From Novosphingobium panipatense (GTDB taxonomy: Bacteria; Pseudomonadota; Alphaproteobacteria; Sphingomonadales; Sphingomonadaceae): 64,000 nucleotides of DNA. The notes beneath the pieces were generated by a model. It ran no database searches, was not told the origin of the DNA, and worked only from the letters and a program-made list of their open reading frames with translations. Shown one piece after another: positions 27,758 through 37,903 of this stretch; positions within the stretch are counted from its first letter, which is position 1; every line of letters begins with the position of its first letter. Location: the NCBI RefSeq assembly GCF_002149965.1, contig NZ_MSQB01000009.1, forward strand, positions 59,325-123,324, written 5' to 3'. The translations under genes and the position numbers were made by a program.

Positions 27758-28715
27758 CGGCAGTTGCCGTCACCTTCAAACCGAGCAGAGTGCCGACGCG
27801 CTTTTGGAGGGAGACGTCATCGCCATCAAGCTGAATGACGCCGGAAAACCGACGTTGCGAAATATCCGAACCCAGTTCGACGGCAATGCCTCGCGCACGG
27901 GTGATATCCGCCACGACCTCGACCAGCGGCGCATCGTGGTAGACCAGTCGCCCGCGCGTCCAGCCCCCGATCTCCGCCGTCGGCCTGGAACCCTCGACGA
28001 TGGTGCCGCTACCCGCATCGAGCGTGTCCCCGGCGTTCAGGCGCACATGCGTCATGCCGTCCTCGAAACGCACCGCACCTTCGGCCACCTCGACCCGGAG
28101 CGCGTCCTTGCCGCTGCGCACGTTGAACACCGTGCCCACATCGACGATGCGCTGGTCGCCGACCGACAAGGTGAATGGCCGCACGGCGTCATGATGGACC
28201 GCGAACTGGGCCTCACCGCCCTTGAGCGTGGCTACCCGGGGATCCGCCTTGTCCAGTACGATCTCGGTCCCGCCGTTGAGGACGATACGCGTACCGTCGG
28301 CCAGCGCGAAAGTCCGGGTCTCTCCGGGGGCGGTACGCACCGCGTAATCGCTCGTCAGAAGACCCGAGCCGGCCCAGGTGCCCAGAGCGACGAAGGCGAC
28401 CGAAGCGGCCATCGCCGGCCAAATCCAGCGGCGTGCCGAGCGCACTGGCGCCATCTCCGGGAATGGTTCGGCTTTAATTACGCCGGGAACTTCGACGGGC
28501 GCCTCGCGAGCGATCTCCACCGCCGGCTCCAGCGCCAGGTCGGCATCGCAGACGGCTTCGTAAATGTCATTGTGGCGCGGATCGGCTTCGAGCCAGTCGG
28601 CGAAACCGTCCCAGTCCGCGTCCGAACCATCGGTCAGGCGCAGGTGCCAGGCGATCGCTGCCTCGCGCATGGATTGCTCAGCGAGCTGTTGCATCGATGC
28701 CTCCTGCATTGTCAT
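27735..28715 (-). CDS. fecR: FecR-family anti-sigma factor
   Basis: A 326-aa inner-membrane regulator. The N-terminal DUF4880-type region (REAAIAWHLRL, DWLEADPRHNDIYEA) binds the sigma factor. One transmembrane segment follows (WPAMAASVAFVALGTWAG, about residue 120), then the periplasmic FecR domain (ETRTFALADGTRIVLNGGTE) and a C-terminal STN-contacting region. It relays the signal from the TonB receptor to the sigma factor. ATG 28715 is used; ATGs at 28709 and 28694 are also possible. It overlaps both neighbours. Confidence 0.88.
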   Translation of the reverse strand: MTMQEASMQQLAEQSMREAAIAWHLRLTDGSDADWDGFADWLEADPRHNDIYEAVCDADLALEPAVEIAREAPVEVPGVIKAEPFPEMAPVRSARRWIWPAMAASVAFVALGTWAGSGLLTSDYAVRTAPGETRTFALADGTRIVLNGGTEIVLDKADPRVATLKGGEAQFAVHHDAVRPFTLSVGDQRIVDVGTVFNVRSGKDALRVEVAEGAVRFEDGMTHVRLNAGDTLDAGSGTIVEGSRPTAEIGGWTRGRLVYHDAPLVEVVADITRARGIAVELGSDISQRRFSGVIQLDGDDVSLQKRVGTLLGLKVTATADGWSITR

Positions 28716-29301
28716 GGGCTGCCGGGCCTGCGCCTGTAGCGGGCGCCCCTTCCGGGTCCAGGCGATTGCGGATTTCCAGTACGGCGCCATAGGCACGCTG
28801 GAGGTGTTTTTCGACCGCACTCAGGCTGATGCCAAGGTCGCGCGCGATCTCCTTCTGCGACAACCCTTCGATGCGGTACTGCCGGAATACGTGAGCCGTG
28901 CGCTCGGGCAGCTTCGCCAGCCGCGCCTCCACGCGGGCTAGGTGATCGCGGGCGAGCACCGTCGCCTCCTGATCGGGAGCAAGGTCCATCATCTCGACGT
29001 CTGCCGCGACCACGCCGGAAGGCGCGCCAAGCCAGTCGGCATCGCGGGCCTGCTGGCGCGCTTCGGTACGGCGGCGGGTATGCGCCATGTTGTTGAGCAT
29101 CTGGTAGAGATAGGCCCTCGGCGAGCGAACCGGTCCAGTCACGCTCGTCTCCACCCGAAGGAACAGGTCCTGCAGCAGGTCGTCGACGTCGGCCTCGCTC
29201 ACCCGGCGCGCGAGCAGAAACCGCCGCAGTTCGGGGCGCAGCGTCAGACACAACTGGCGCAGTCCGGAATCGACCGGAACTTCATGGCCATCGGATGTCA
29301 T
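28678..29301 (-). CDS. fecI: FecI-type ECF sigma factor
   Basis: A 207-aa ECF sigma factor. Region 2 (about 20-85: LRRFLLARRVSEADVDDLLQDLFLR, SPRAYLYQMLNN) binds the -10 element. Region 4 (about 125-175: LPERTAHVFRQYRIEGLSQK then LGISLSAVEKHL) is the -35 helix-turn-helix. ATG 29301 is chosen over 29391 because region 2 then begins at the normal distance. The sigma, anti-sigma and receptor genes overlap in this order, the classic cell-surface signalling cassette, and probably drive the receptor and perhaps the glycan genes. Confidence 0.9.
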   Translation of the reverse strand: MTSDGHEVPVDSGLRQLCLTLRPELRRFLLARRVSEADVDDLLQDLFLRVETSVTGPVRSPRAYLYQMLNNMAHTRRRTEARQQARDADWLGAPSGVVAADVEMMDLAPDQEATVLARDHLARVEARLAKLPERTAHVFRQYRIEGLSQKEIARDLGISLSAVEKHLQRAYGAVLEIRNRLDPEGAPATGAGPAAHDNAGGIDATAR

Positions 29302-29391
29302 CGCCCGTCCAGCCTCGGCAAAAGCAGTCTCCCCTCCGGGACGGAGAAAACCCTTACGCGAACGCGGCCCCGGTGTCATCAGCGCGCCCAT

Positions 29392-30102
29392 TCAGAACAT
29401 CGACGTCAGGGTAAGCCCGGCGTCGCTCGCATGGCGCATTCCTGCCCCGGCACCGACCGCGCGGCGGCCCTCGCGAGCCTCCAGCATCAGCCAGGTGCGC
29501 GCGTCGTCGCCCCCGTCGCTCAGGTTCATCCGCAAGGCGGTGCGCACGCCGCGTGCTGCCGCCGGTTCGCCGTTGCCCAGCCGTATCACGTCGAGGTCCA
29601 TCTGCCGGCCACCCCAGCCGCCCTGCCGGAACCATCCGGTTGAGACGGACCACCTGCCCCGATGATCCCAAGTCAGTTGCGCAGAGGCATAACCCGCCGT
29701 CGATTTGGCCGGAAACACGAGCGGCGAAACACTGCGGCGGCTAGCCTTCCCTATGTCGATGGCAAGTCCGACGGTGTCCCCGTGGCCCACGGCATGCCAG
29801 GCACGCATCCCTGCCTGATGATTGGTGAAACCATCGCCCGACGCGCAACAATCGACGTCACCGTCGCGCGAGGATCGCAGCGAGAGCCAGTCGAGGCTCC
29901 ATCCCGCATTTCCGCCGTCGACCACCAGGCTGGCGGCCTTGCCGCGATCCACGACGCCGCGATCTTGCCCGCTCCAGCGCACCTGCTCGGGCAGGAACGA
30001 AACCGCGCGGGCACCGTGCATCTTTGCAGCGCGTGTTGCCGCGCCGGCCGGCGCGGCCGCCGCCAGCACGCAAAATAGACTCAAGGTTCCGGTTCCGCGC
30101 AT
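29392..30102 (-). CDS. Exported protein of unknown function
   Basis: A 236-aa protein with a clear signal peptide (MRGTGTLSLFCVLAAAAPAG). The mature part is rich in Ser, Gly and Arg, with alternating polar and hydrophobic stretches (YASAQLTWDHRGRWSVSTGWF), as in small beta-barrel or beta-sheet proteins, and ends in Phe (LTLTSMF), which would suit an outer-membrane protein. No family recognised. It heads the minus-strand cluster and is divergent from the phosphatase gene at 30251; motif copy C lies 50 bp upstream. Confidence 0.6.
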   Translation of the reverse strand: MRGTGTLSLFCVLAAAAPAGAATRAAKMHGARAVSFLPEQVRWSGQDRGVVDRGKAASLVVDGGNAGWSLDWLSLRSSRDGDVDCCASGDGFTNHQAGMRAWHAVGHGDTVGLAIDIGKASRRSVSPLVFPAKSTAGYASAQLTWDHRGRWSVSTGWFRQGGWGGRQMDLDVIRLGNGEPAAARGVRTALRMNLSDGGDDARTWLMLEAREGRRAVGAGAGMRHASDAGLTLTSMF

Positions 30103-30151
30103 CCGCACCGCTTCCCTTCCGTTGCCCCCCCGGCAAACCCGGGACAATGCT

Positions 30152-30180
30152 GGGACTCCGTCGCCCGCAAGGAACCGCAC
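30152..30180 (-). promoter_or_regulatory. Intergenic motif copy C in a divergent promoter region
   Basis: Minus-strand GTGCGGTTCCTTGCGGGCGA then CGGAGTCCC. It lies between the divergent genes at 30102 and 30251. Nearby, CCGCAC (30175-30180) pairs with GTGCGG (30195-30200). Confidence 0.45.
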
Positions 30181-30250
30181 ATTGAATTTCGAAGGTGCGG
30201 GTCACGCAGACCCGCGGGGTCTATTGCGTGAACCTGTGGGAGTATCTCGC

Positions 30251-31255
30251 GTGAAGCGCCTGCGCATGTTGACCGTCGCCACCCTGGCGGGAATCCTCGC
30301 CCTGAACTTGTCCCTGCCTTCTCCCGCCGCCGTCTCGCCCGAACCGGTGCATGCCCGTCCCCGCAGCGCCGACACGCTTTCGGTCATGACCTACAACGTG
30401 AAGGGAATGCCCTTCCCCGCTGCTTACGGCCGCGCGGACAAACTTGGCGAGATCGGACAGCGGCTCGGATACCTGCGCCGTGTCGGAGTGCAGCCGCACG
30501 TCGTCCTGCTTCAGGAAGCCTTTATTCCGGAGGCCAAGGCGATCGCCCGGGCAGCCGGCTATGCCCACGTGGCGCTGGGGCCGCAGATCGCGGACGTCGG
30601 GAGCGCACCAGTGGAACTCGCCGGGGGCGCTTCCTGGCTCAAGGGGGAAAGCCTCGGCAAATGGGTGGACAGCGGGCTGGTGATCCTGTCCGACTATCCC
30701 ATCGTCGATACGCGCAAGATGGCGTTCCCGGCCGACATGTGCGCCGGTTTCGACTGCCTTGCCGCCAAGGGCGTGCTGCTCGCGTGGATCAAGGTGCCGG
30801 GGCGCGATGCCCCCGTCGCCATCGCCGATACGCACCTCAACTCGCGCAAGGCGTCCGGTGTCGACGTGGGCCGGGCCAACACGGCCTACGGGCTGCAAGT
30901 CGCCGCCGCGCGGACCTTCATCCGTGCCAACGTGCCCACCGACGCCGACATCATCTTCGGCGGTGATTTCAATCTCGGCCATGACCCCCGCCGTATCGCG
31001 GACGAGGAAGCCGAAGGCGGCATCGTTCCCGGCGCGCGCGAGGCGACCTCGCTGGCAAACGCGATCGATACCACGGGGATGGCCCCGCGCGACCGCAGCG
31101 CAATTCTTTCCCGCGCCAAGGACAAGCAGTACTTTCGCGCGGGAGCCGACGACCGGCTGGCCTTGCGCGATCTGGAAGTGCCGTTCGGGATCGGCAACGG
31201 CGGCTCCGAGTTGTCGGATCACCTGGGCTTTATCGCCAGCTACGCGGTCCGCTGA
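30251..31255 (+). CDS. Exported endonuclease/exonuclease/phosphatase-family protein
   Basis: A 334-aa DNase I-fold hydrolase with an N-terminal signal peptide (about residues 1-30). All core motifs are visible: VMTYNVKGMP, LLQEAF (metal Glu), ADTHLNSRK, FGGDFNLGHDP and the C-terminal SDHLGF. Family members hydrolyse phosphodiesters or phosphomonoesters in DNA, sphingomyelin or inositol lipids, with Mg2+. Export suggests an extracellular or periplasmic substrate. GTG 30251 is preferred because a purine-rich GTGGGAG lies upstream; ATG 30266 is the alternative and would shorten the signal peptide. Confidence 0.82.
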   Translation: MKRLRMLTVATLAGILALNLSLPSPAAVSPEPVHARPRSADTLSVMTYNVKGMPFPAAYGRADKLGEIGQRLGYLRRVGVQPHVVLLQEAFIPEAKAIARAAGYAHVALGPQIADVGSAPVELAGGASWLKGESLGKWVDSGLVILSDYPIVDTRKMAFPADMCAGFDCLAAKGVLLAWIKVPGRDAPVAIADTHLNSRKASGVDVGRANTAYGLQVAAARTFIRANVPTDADIIFGGDFNLGHDPRRIADEEAEGGIVPGAREATSLANAIDTTGMAPRDRSAILSRAKDKQYFRAGADDRLALRDLEVPFGIGNGGSELSDHLGFIASYAVR

Positions 31256-31271
31256 TCCTCACTACCGAAAA

Positions 31272-31361
31272 TGGAGCACTGCACGCCGATCGCCTATAAC
31301 GCAGTGTAGACCAGCTACTTCGGGCAGACCAACTCGCTGAGCCCGAAGCTGCGGTATTGAC
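31272..31361 (+). pseudogene. Possible 3' remnant of an outer-membrane protein gene
   Basis: One frame reads TPIAYNAV, a TAG stop, then TSYFGQTNSLSPKLRY and a TGA. The ending is like the last strands of a TonB receptor, which usually finish in an aromatic residue, and TAG would be CAG with one base change. Too short to identify. Confidence 0.25.
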
Positions 31362-31364
31362 CGA

Positions 31365-32723
31365 TCACCCCCGGACCCTGATCTCGACCGCGAAGCCATG
31401 CCGATCGTCGAGGATCCGGGCGTGGCCGCCATGGGCCAGGGCGATCGCCCGCACCATCGCCAGCCCAAGCCCATGGCCCGGCGTCGAGCGCGCCGCTTCC
31501 GCGCGGGCGAAGCGGTCGAACAGGCGAGCCCTGTGCTGCGCCGGAACCCCCGGCCCGTCGTCGGCGACGGTCACCTTCACCCCGCCCTTCACCCGTTCAC
31601 CGCTGATCGTGACGCCGGTGCCCGCAGGCGTATGCCGCAAGGCGTTGTCGAGCAGGTTCGCAAGGGCCTGATTGAGCAGGCGCCGGTCGCCCTCTACCTG
31701 CATCTCCTGCACCAGGACAACGTGCAGCGATCGCCCGCTGTCCTCGAAATCGGGGCGATAGCTCTCCGCCATCCTTTCGAGCAACGTGGAGAGGTCAAGG
31801 CGTTCGCGCGGAAGCCGCTCGCTCATGCCCTCGATCTCGGCGATGCGCAGCAGGGCGGAGAAGATCTCCAGCAGTTCGGCTGCCTGCGCGCGGGCGCTTT
31901 CGAGCCGCTCCGATCGGGCTTGGTCGTCGCTTTCCTGCGAGGCCTGGTCGAGGCTGGAACACAGCCGGGTCAGGGGCGTGCGCAAGTCGTGCGCGACGTC
32001 GCTGGAGACTTGCCGCAGGTTCTCCATCAGCCCCTCGATACGATCCAGCATCGCATTGAGAGTGCCCGCGAGCCGGTCGAATTCACTGCCCGATCCGTCA
32101 CGCGGGACGCGCCGGGCAAAGTCGCCGCCGATGATCGCCCGCGCGGTCGCGTCGATGCGCTCCAGCCGGTGCTGCGTCAGCCAGCCGATGATTCCGGCGG
32201 CGACCGCGCCGACCACCAGCAAGGCCGCAAGGGCCGCCGCGAAAAGGGCAGCAAGCGTGCGGTCGATCTCGTCGAGGCCGGAACGGTCGGCTGCAACCAC
32301 CAGCATGCCGCCCGCCACTTTCGTCGTCAGCGCCTGCGCAATGCCGGGGTCCGGCTCGCCGGGCTTGCGATAATGCAGGAACTCTTCGAACCCGACTTTC
32401 GAAGGCACTTGCGCCTGCAGCTTTCCCGCGACCCGGTTCCCGGCCTCGTCCATAAGCAGGTAGTCGAGGCTGGCAGTGGACCGGGATGCCTCGCGCCGCT
32501 CGATGGCGGAGGCGATCGCGGGCAGTCCGTGCCTGTGCGCCTCGGCCAGCAACCCCGCGGTCTCGGCGGAGATGCGGTGGTCGAGCTGTTGCTCCAGCGC
32601 CTCGTGCGTGACTTCATACGAGATCGCCCCAATCCCCACGATGGCCAGCGCGAAGACAAGGCCGACGATGGCGACAAGCCCGGTCGTCGTCTTCCACGCC
32701 TTGCCCAGCATCATCGCGCCCAC
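31365..32723 (-). CDS. Sensor histidine kinase 2
   Basis: A 452-aa membrane histidine kinase. TM1 is near residues 12-34 and TM2 near 158-180, with a periplasmic sensor region between; a HAMP domain covers about 180-235. The HisKA motif DVAHDLRTPLTRL places the active His at 245, and HATPase boxes are NLLDNALRHTP, DDGPGVP and GHGLGLAM. It follows response regulator 2 by 15 bp. Its dimerisation motif closely matches kinase 1 (LRQVS, AHDLRTPL), suggesting paralogous systems. It probably regulates pump 2. Confidence 0.9.
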   Translation of the reverse strand: MGAMMLGKAWKTTTGLVAIVGLVFALAIVGIGAISYEVTHEALEQQLDHRISAETAGLLAEAHRHGLPAIASAIERREASRSTASLDYLLMDEAGNRVAGKLQAQVPSKVGFEEFLHYRKPGEPDPGIAQALTTKVAGGMLVVAADRSGLDEIDRTLAALFAAALAALLVVGAVAAGIIGWLTQHRLERIDATARAIIGGDFARRVPRDGSGSEFDRLAGTLNAMLDRIEGLMENLRQVSSDVAHDLRTPLTRLCSSLDQASQESDDQARSERLESARAQAAELLEIFSALLRIAEIEGMSERLPRERLDLSTLLERMAESYRPDFEDSGRSLHVVLVQEMQVEGDRRLLNQALANLLDNALRHTPAGTGVTISGERVKGGVKVTVADDGPGVPAQHRARLFDRFARAEAARSTPGHGLGLAMVRAIALAHGGHARILDDRHGFAVEIRVRG

Positions 32724-32738
32724 GTCACAGCGTCCATG

Positions 32739-33413
32739 TCATCCGGCCCGCATCATGTAGCCCGAGCCGCGAACGGTCTCGATCGCGTTGTCCGCAAACC
32801 CGGCGTTCAGCTTGGAGCGCAACCGGCTCATATGCGTCTCGACGATGTTGGTCTTCGGATCGAAGTCGAAATCCCACACCCGCTCCAGTAGCATCGTGCG
32901 CGTCACCACCCGGCGCGGGTTGCGCATCAGCTCGGCCAGCAGGCTGAATTCGCGCGGCTGCAGGGCCACGCGCCTGCCGCCCCGCTCGACCGTGCGGCTA
33001 TCGAGGTCCAGCACGATGTCGCCGACGCTGAGCCGCCGCGCCTCGATCCGGGCGTGGGTGCGCCGCCCCAGCGCATTGATCCGCGCGCTAAGTTCGGAGA
33101 ATGCGAAAGGCTTGACGAGGTAGTCGTCCGCGCCCGCCTCCAGCCCGTTCACCCGGTCGGCAATGCTACCGAGCGCGGTAAGCATCAGCACCGGCGTCGC
33201 ATCGCCGGTCGCCCGCAGCGCCTTGAGCAGCGAGAGCCCGTCGAGACCCGGCAGCATCCGGTCCACGACGACGACGTCGAACCCGCCACCGGCGGCATGG
33301 TACAACCCCTCTGTCCCGTCCGAAGCGAGCATGACGGCGTGGCCCGCCTCCTCCAGCCCCTTGGCGATGAAGCGCAGGGTGTCTTGGTCATCTTCGACGA
33401 TCAGGATTCGCAT
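32739..33413 (-). CDS. OmpR-family response regulator 2
   Basis: A 224-aa regulator: receiver with Asp51 (VVVDRMLPG) and Lys101 (LVKPF), and a winged-helix domain containing the ETHMSRLRSKLNAGF recognition region. It lies 9 bp after the outer-membrane factor gene, so pump 2, regulator and kinase appear to be one operon read on the minus strand (adaptor, permease, outer factor, regulator, kinase). This places the regulator under control of the operon it likely activates. Confidence 0.91.
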   Translation of the reverse strand: MRILIVEDDQDTLRFIAKGLEEAGHAVMLASDGTEGLYHAAGGGFDVVVVDRMLPGLDGLSLLKALRATGDATPVLMLTALGSIADRVNGLEAGADDYLVKPFAFSELSARINALGRRTHARIEARRLSVGDIVLDLDSRTVERGGRRVALQPREFSLLAELMRNPRRVVTRTMLLERVWDFDFDPKTNIVETHMSRLRSKLNAGFADNAIETVRGSGYMMRAG

Positions 33414-33422
33414 GAGGCCAGC

Positions 33423-34805
33423 CTAGCGCGCCTGCGCCCCGCCGCGCCAGCCACCTCCGAGCGCGCGGAACAGTGTTACCTCCGCCTGCGCGAGCGCCAT
33501 GTCGCTTTGCACCCGGGCGAGCCGGGCGGTGGCGAGGGTGCGCTCCGCATCGACCTGCAGCAATCCTGCAGCATCGCCATAGCGCACACGTGCGGCAGTG
33601 CGCCGCGCATAGGCCTGCGCCTGGTTCGCTGCCTCGGCAAGATCGCGGTTGCGGCGCATCTCCGCATCGTAGCTGGCAAGCCCGGTCTCGACTTCGCGCA
33701 GCGCCTTGAGCATAGCGACGTCCCAACCGGCCAGCGCCGCCTGTTCGGACGCGCGGGCCTGCGCCATCTTCGCGCGCGCCGGGGCAATGTTGGGGAAAGC
33801 CCAGCTGATCAGCGGCGAGGCGACCGCATCGAACCCGCCCGCCAGCAGGCCGAGCGCGCCGCCGAGATTGACTTTGGGATAGAAGTCCGCCCGCGCCACG
33901 CCGACGCGGGCGCTGGCGGCGGCCAGCTTGCGCTCTGCCTCGCGCACGTCGGGGCGGCGCAGCAGCAGCGCGGTGCCATCGCCCACGGGCAGTGCACCCT
34001 TGAGGCGCGGCGCAGCCTCGCAGGCCAGCGCGAACCCGCGCGCCTCCGCCGGGGGACGCCCCTGCAACGTGACGATGCGGTAGAGCGCGTTCATCCGCTG
34101 CGCCTCGAACGGCGCGATAGCCGCGCGCGTCGATGCCGACAGCGCCGCGACCTGCGAGACTTCCAGCGGAGAGACCTCGCCTGCGGCCAGCTGCTCCTTC
34201 ACCAGCGCCACCGAGCGATCCTGCGCGGCGGCGACCGACTTGGCCTCGGTAATGGCGCGGGAGGCAGCACAGAATTCGACATAGGCCTGCACAGTGTCGG
34301 CAACCACCGCCACCCGCACGCCGTCGAGCGCAGCGGCTTGCGCTTCGGCATCCGCACGCGCGGCGAAAGCGCCCGAGCGCAGGCGGCCGAACAGGTCGAT
34401 GTCCCAGCTTGCCGTCGCGGCGATGTCCCAGTCGCTGGCCGAGACCGAGGCGGCGCTCGGCTGGTTGCTGGGGTTGTCCAGCGTCAGCGCGCTTTCCACC
34501 GTGGTCGTCGGCAGGCGCGCGGCCTGGGCCTGCCGCAAGGCCGCGCGGGCGCCGTCGAGGTTGGCGTAGGCCACGCGCAAGTCGGCGTTGGCGGCAAGGC
34601 TGGCCATGACGAGCGCATCGAGTTGCGGGTCGTCGTAGAGCCGCCACCAGTCTTCCGGCACCGGCTCTATCGAGGCGACCGGAACCTGCGCGAAAACACC
34701 GCCTGCGCTCGGCGGAACCACGGTCTTCGGCGGCGTCCCCGCACCCATGCAGGCCGACAGGGCAAGCGCCAGCAGCGGCGCGGCGAGCGAAATGCGGCGC
34801 GTCAT
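33423..34805 (-). CDS. NodT-type outer-membrane efflux lipoprotein
   Basis: A 460-aa outer-membrane factor of the NodT/OprM type. A lipobox ([10 protein letters not shown], Cys19) is followed by [17 protein letters not shown], the hallmark of this subfamily, and two TolC-like repeats. The start overlaps the permease stop by 4 bp. It provides the outer-membrane exit for RND pump 2. It belongs to a different subfamily from the factor at 11615, so the two pump operons are not simple copies. Confidence 0.9.
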   Translation of the reverse strand: MTRRISLAAPLLALALSACMGAGTPPKTVVPPSAGGVFAQVPVASIEPVPEDWWRLYDDPQLDALVMASLAANADLRVAYANLDGARAALRQAQAARLPTTTVESALTLDNPSNQPSAASVSASDWDIAATASWDIDLFGRLRSGAFAARADAEAQAAALDGVRVAVVADTVQAYVEFCAASRAITEAKSVAAAQDRSVALVKEQLAAGEVSPLEVSQVAALSASTRAAIAPFEAQRMNALYRIVTLQGRPPAEARGFALACEAAPRLKGALPVGDGTALLLRRPDVREAERKLAAASARVGVARADFYPKVNLGGALGLLAGGFDAVASPLISWAFPNIAPARAKMAQARASEQAALAGWDVAMLKALREVETGLASYDAEMRRNRDLAEAANQAQAYARRTAARVRYGDAAGLLQVDAERTLATARLARVQSDMALAQAEVTLFRALGGGWRGGAQAR

Positions 34806-37800
34806 GCCAGGACCTCCGAAGCCTGAGCGGGCGGCGTGCGCTTTTCCTCGCCGTAGCGCGCATAGAGCGCGGGCATCAGGAACAGGTTGAGCACGGTGGA
34901 GGACAGCAGCCCGCCGAGGATGACGATGGCCATCGGGTGCTCGATCTCGTGCCCCGGGGCATTCCCCGCGACGATCAGCGGCACCAGCGCCAGCCCAGCG
35001 CAGGCCGCCGTCATCAGGATGGGCACCAGCCGCTCCTCCGCCCCGCGCAGGACGAGGTCGCGGCCGAACGCCATCCCCTCTTCGCGTTCGAGATGGCGGT
35101 AGTGCGAGAGCAGCATGATCCCGTTGCGCGCGGCGATGCCGATCACAGTGACGAAGCCCACCAGCGAGCCGAGCGATAGCACCCCGCCCGTCAGCGCCAC
35201 CGCAACGACCCCGCCGACCAGCGCGAACGGCAGGCTTACCCCGACCAGCGCGGTGATCCGGCGCGAGCGGAACTCGATCCACACCAACAGCAGCACGCCG
35301 ATCAGGCACAGCGCCCCGGTGGTCCAGAGCCGCTGGCGCGACTCCTTTAGCGCGGCGTATTCACCCAGCACTTCGGGGTGATAGCCGCTGGCGAAGCGCA
35401 CCTTGGCGACGGCCGCCTCGACCCCGCGCGCCACCGTGCCGAGGTCCGCACCCGAGACGTTGAGCGTCACGTCGAGGCGGCGCTGGCCGTTCTCACGCTT
35501 CACTTCGTTGGGCGCGGGCACCACTTCGACATCGGCGATGTCGGCGAGGCGTACCGGGGCACCGGCCGGCGACTGGATCATCAGATCGCGCAGGGCGTGG
35601 ATATTGCCGCGCACTGCGGGCTCGCCCCATAGCGCGACGTCGAAGGCGCGCTGGTCGCGGTAAATCTCGCCGACCTTCTGCTGCGCCACCAGCGTCTGCG
35701 CCTGACGGCGCACTTCGCCCGCCGTCAGGCCGAACCGCCCCAGATCCTCGGGACGCGGGCGGATGCGCAGCTGGGCGACCAGCACCTGGCTTTCCAGCTT
35801 GAGATCCGCCACGCCGGGAATACCCGAAACCGCATCGCGCACGCGCTGCCCGGCGGCGCGCAGTTCCTCCTGCTCGGGGCCGTAGATGCGCACCACCACG
35901 GTGGCACCGGCGCCGGTCAGCACTTCCTTGATGCGTTCGCGCAAGTACGTCAGCACATCGCGGAACAGGCCGGGGTAGCCGTCGACCACTTCCTTGATCT
36001 TCGCGACCGAGCCGTCGTAGTCGGCCTTTTCGTCGAGGCTGATCCACAGTTCGGTGAAGTTCGGGCCGACGACCTCGTCCGCCTGCTCGGCGCGGCCGAT
36101 ATGCGCGCCAAAATTGCGCACGCCGGGGATGGAACGCAGTTCCTTCGACGCGCGGATGGTTATGCGCTCCATCGCCTCGATCGAGGTGCCGGGCTTCTCG
36201 ACGAAGTGCATCAAGAAATCGGTTTCGCGAAAGTCGGGCAGGAACTGGTCCTTGAAGGTCATGTAGCCGAGGCCGGAGAGCAGCAGGCCGCCAGCCACCA
36301 CGCCGATCGCCGCCCTGGGGCGCACCACCGCGCGCGGCAGGACGCGGGCATAGCGGCCCTTGAGCCAGCCGACGAAGCGCGTGTCGCGCTCCTCGGTCAG
36401 CGGCGCGCGGGACAGCAGCAGCAGGCACATCGCGGGGGTCACCGTCAGCGCCACCAGCAGCGAGGCACCGATCGCCAGCACGTAGGCGATCGCCAGCGGC
36501 TGGAAGAACGTCCCCGCCAGCCCGCCGAGGAAGAAGATCGGCAGGAACACCAGCATCACGATCAGCGAGGCGAAGACCACCGCCGAGCGCACCTCCAGCG
36601 AGGCGGCGAGGACCACTTCGAAAGCCGATTTCCGATGCTCCGCCTCGCGGTTGAGGCGCAGGCGGCGGGCGATGTTCTCGACGTCGATGATGGCATCGTC
36701 CACCACTTCGCCCAGCGCGATGACAAGGCCCGCGATCACCATGACGTTGATCGTCGCCCCGCTCCACAGCAGCACCAGACCGGCACCGACCAGCGACAGG
36801 GGAATCGCCGTCAGGCTGATGACCGCCTGCCGCCAGTCGCGCGTGAACAGGAACAGCACCGCCGCCACCAGCGCGCAGCCGATCAGCAGGGCGCGGGTCA
36901 GGTTGTCGATCGAGCGTTCGATGAAGGTGGCCGGGCGGAAGATCGTGGTATCGATCTTCACGTCGGTCAGGCCCGGCTTCAGCTCGGCGATGGCGGCCTC
37001 GACCGCGCGGGTCATCTCGAGCGTGTTGGCGGTCGGCTGCTTCTCGACGATCAGCATGATGCCGGGCATGTCGTCGATGATCGCGTTGCCGATCGGCGGC
37101 GCATGGCCGTCGATCACGCGGGCGACGTCGGACAGGCGGACCGGCGCGTTGCCGGACTGCCTGACGATCGCCTGACCCAGCTGGGCGGCGTCCTGCACCA
37201 TGCCCGCCTGTTGCACGGCGATGCGCTGGTTCGGGGTATCGACGAAGCCGCCCCCGCCCACCAGCACCGCATCGCCCGCAGCGGCGCGCACTTCGGCAAG
37301 GGTCACGCCCGAGGCGCGCAGGCGGTCGGGATCGACGAGCACCTGCAACTGCCGGTCGCGCTGGCCCCAGACCGCCACGTTGGCGACGCCGGGCACGGCC
37401 ATCAGCCGGGGGCGGATCGTCCAGCGCACCAGTTCGGACAGCTTCATCTGGTCGAGTTTGGTGGAGGTCAGCCCGATCTTCATCGCGCGGCTGGTCGAGG
37501 ACAGCGGCGGCATCAGCACCGGCTGTCGGGCCGCCAGCGGGAGGCGCGCCTGCACTTGTGCGATACGCTCGCCGACGATCTGCCTTGCGCGCATGACGTC
37601 GGTGCCGCGATCGAACAGGATCTGGACGGACGACAGGCCGAGCACAGATTTGGAGCGCAGCGTCATCAGGTCCGGCACCCCGTTCACCGCCGTCTCGATC
37701 GGCACGGTGACGAGGCTTTCGACTTCCTCGGTGGACAGGCCGGGCGCCTCGGTCTGGATCTCGACCATGGGCGGAGCGAACTCGGGGAACACGTCGAGCG

Positions 37801-37903
37801 GGACATCGCGCCCGGCGCGGATGCCCAGGACCACCAGCAGCGCCGCAAGGGCGAGCACGAGGACGCGCTGGACCAGCGCGAAGCGAACAAGACCGGCCAG
37901 CAT
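34802..37903 (-). CDS. RND efflux permease 2 (CzcA/CusA-like)
   Basis: A 1033-aa proton-driven pump. TM4 reads [21 protein letters not shown], close to the CzcA/CusA heavy-metal branch, and TM10 has [14 protein letters not shown]. The start at 37903 overlaps the adaptor stop (ATGA), and the frame upstream of it within the adaptor gene is not used. Periplasmic loops include a DKADYDGS-like stretch, but I do not see the methionine triad described for CusA. Metal export is likely from the branch; the actual ion is unknown. Confidence 0.9.
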   Translation of the reverse strand: MLAGLVRFALVQRVLVLALAALLVVLGIRAGRDVPLDVFPEFAPPMVEIQTEAPGLSTEEVESLVTVPIETAVNGVPDLMTLRSKSVLGLSSVQILFDRGTDVMRARQIVGERIAQVQARLPLAARQPVLMPPLSSTSRAMKIGLTSTKLDQMKLSELVRWTIRPRLMAVPGVANVAVWGQRDRQLQVLVDPDRLRASGVTLAEVRAAAGDAVLVGGGGFVDTPNQRIAVQQAGMVQDAAQLGQAIVRQSGNAPVRLSDVARVIDGHAPPIGNAIIDDMPGIMLIVEKQPTANTLEMTRAVEAAIAELKPGLTDVKIDTTIFRPATFIERSIDNLTRALLIGCALVAAVLFLFTRDWRQAVISLTAIPLSLVGAGLVLLWSGATINVMVIAGLVIALGEVVDDAIIDVENIARRLRLNREAEHRKSAFEVVLAASLEVRSAVVFASLIVMLVFLPIFFLGGLAGTFFQPLAIAYVLAIGASLLVALTVTPAMCLLLLSRAPLTEERDTRFVGWLKGRYARVLPRAVVRPRAAIGVVAGGLLLSGLGYMTFKDQFLPDFRETDFLMHFVEKPGTSIEAMERITIRASKELRSIPGVRNFGAHIGRAEQADEVVGPNFTELWISLDEKADYDGSVAKIKEVVDGYPGLFRDVLTYLRERIKEVLTGAGATVVVRIYGPEQEELRAAGQRVRDAVSGIPGVADLKLESQVLVAQLRIRPRPEDLGRFGLTAGEVRRQAQTLVAQQKVGEIYRDQRAFDVALWGEPAVRGNIHALRDLMIQSPAGAPVRLADIADVEVVPAPNEVKRENGQRRLDVTLNVSGADLGTVARGVEAAVAKVRFASGYHPEVLGEYAALKESRQRLWTTGALCLIGVLLLVWIEFRSRRITALVGVSLPFALVGGVVAVALTGGVLSLGSLVGFVTVIGIAARNGIMLLSHYRHLEREEGMAFGRDLVLRGAEERLVPILMTAACAGLALVPLIVAGNAPGHEIEHPMAIVILGGLLSSTVLNLFLMPALYARYGEEKRTPPAQASEVLA

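Noticed and set aside
29822..30250. Upstream extension of the phosphatase frame
   Set aside because: It runs antisense to the exported protein gene and lacks similarity; a signal peptide begins at 30251.
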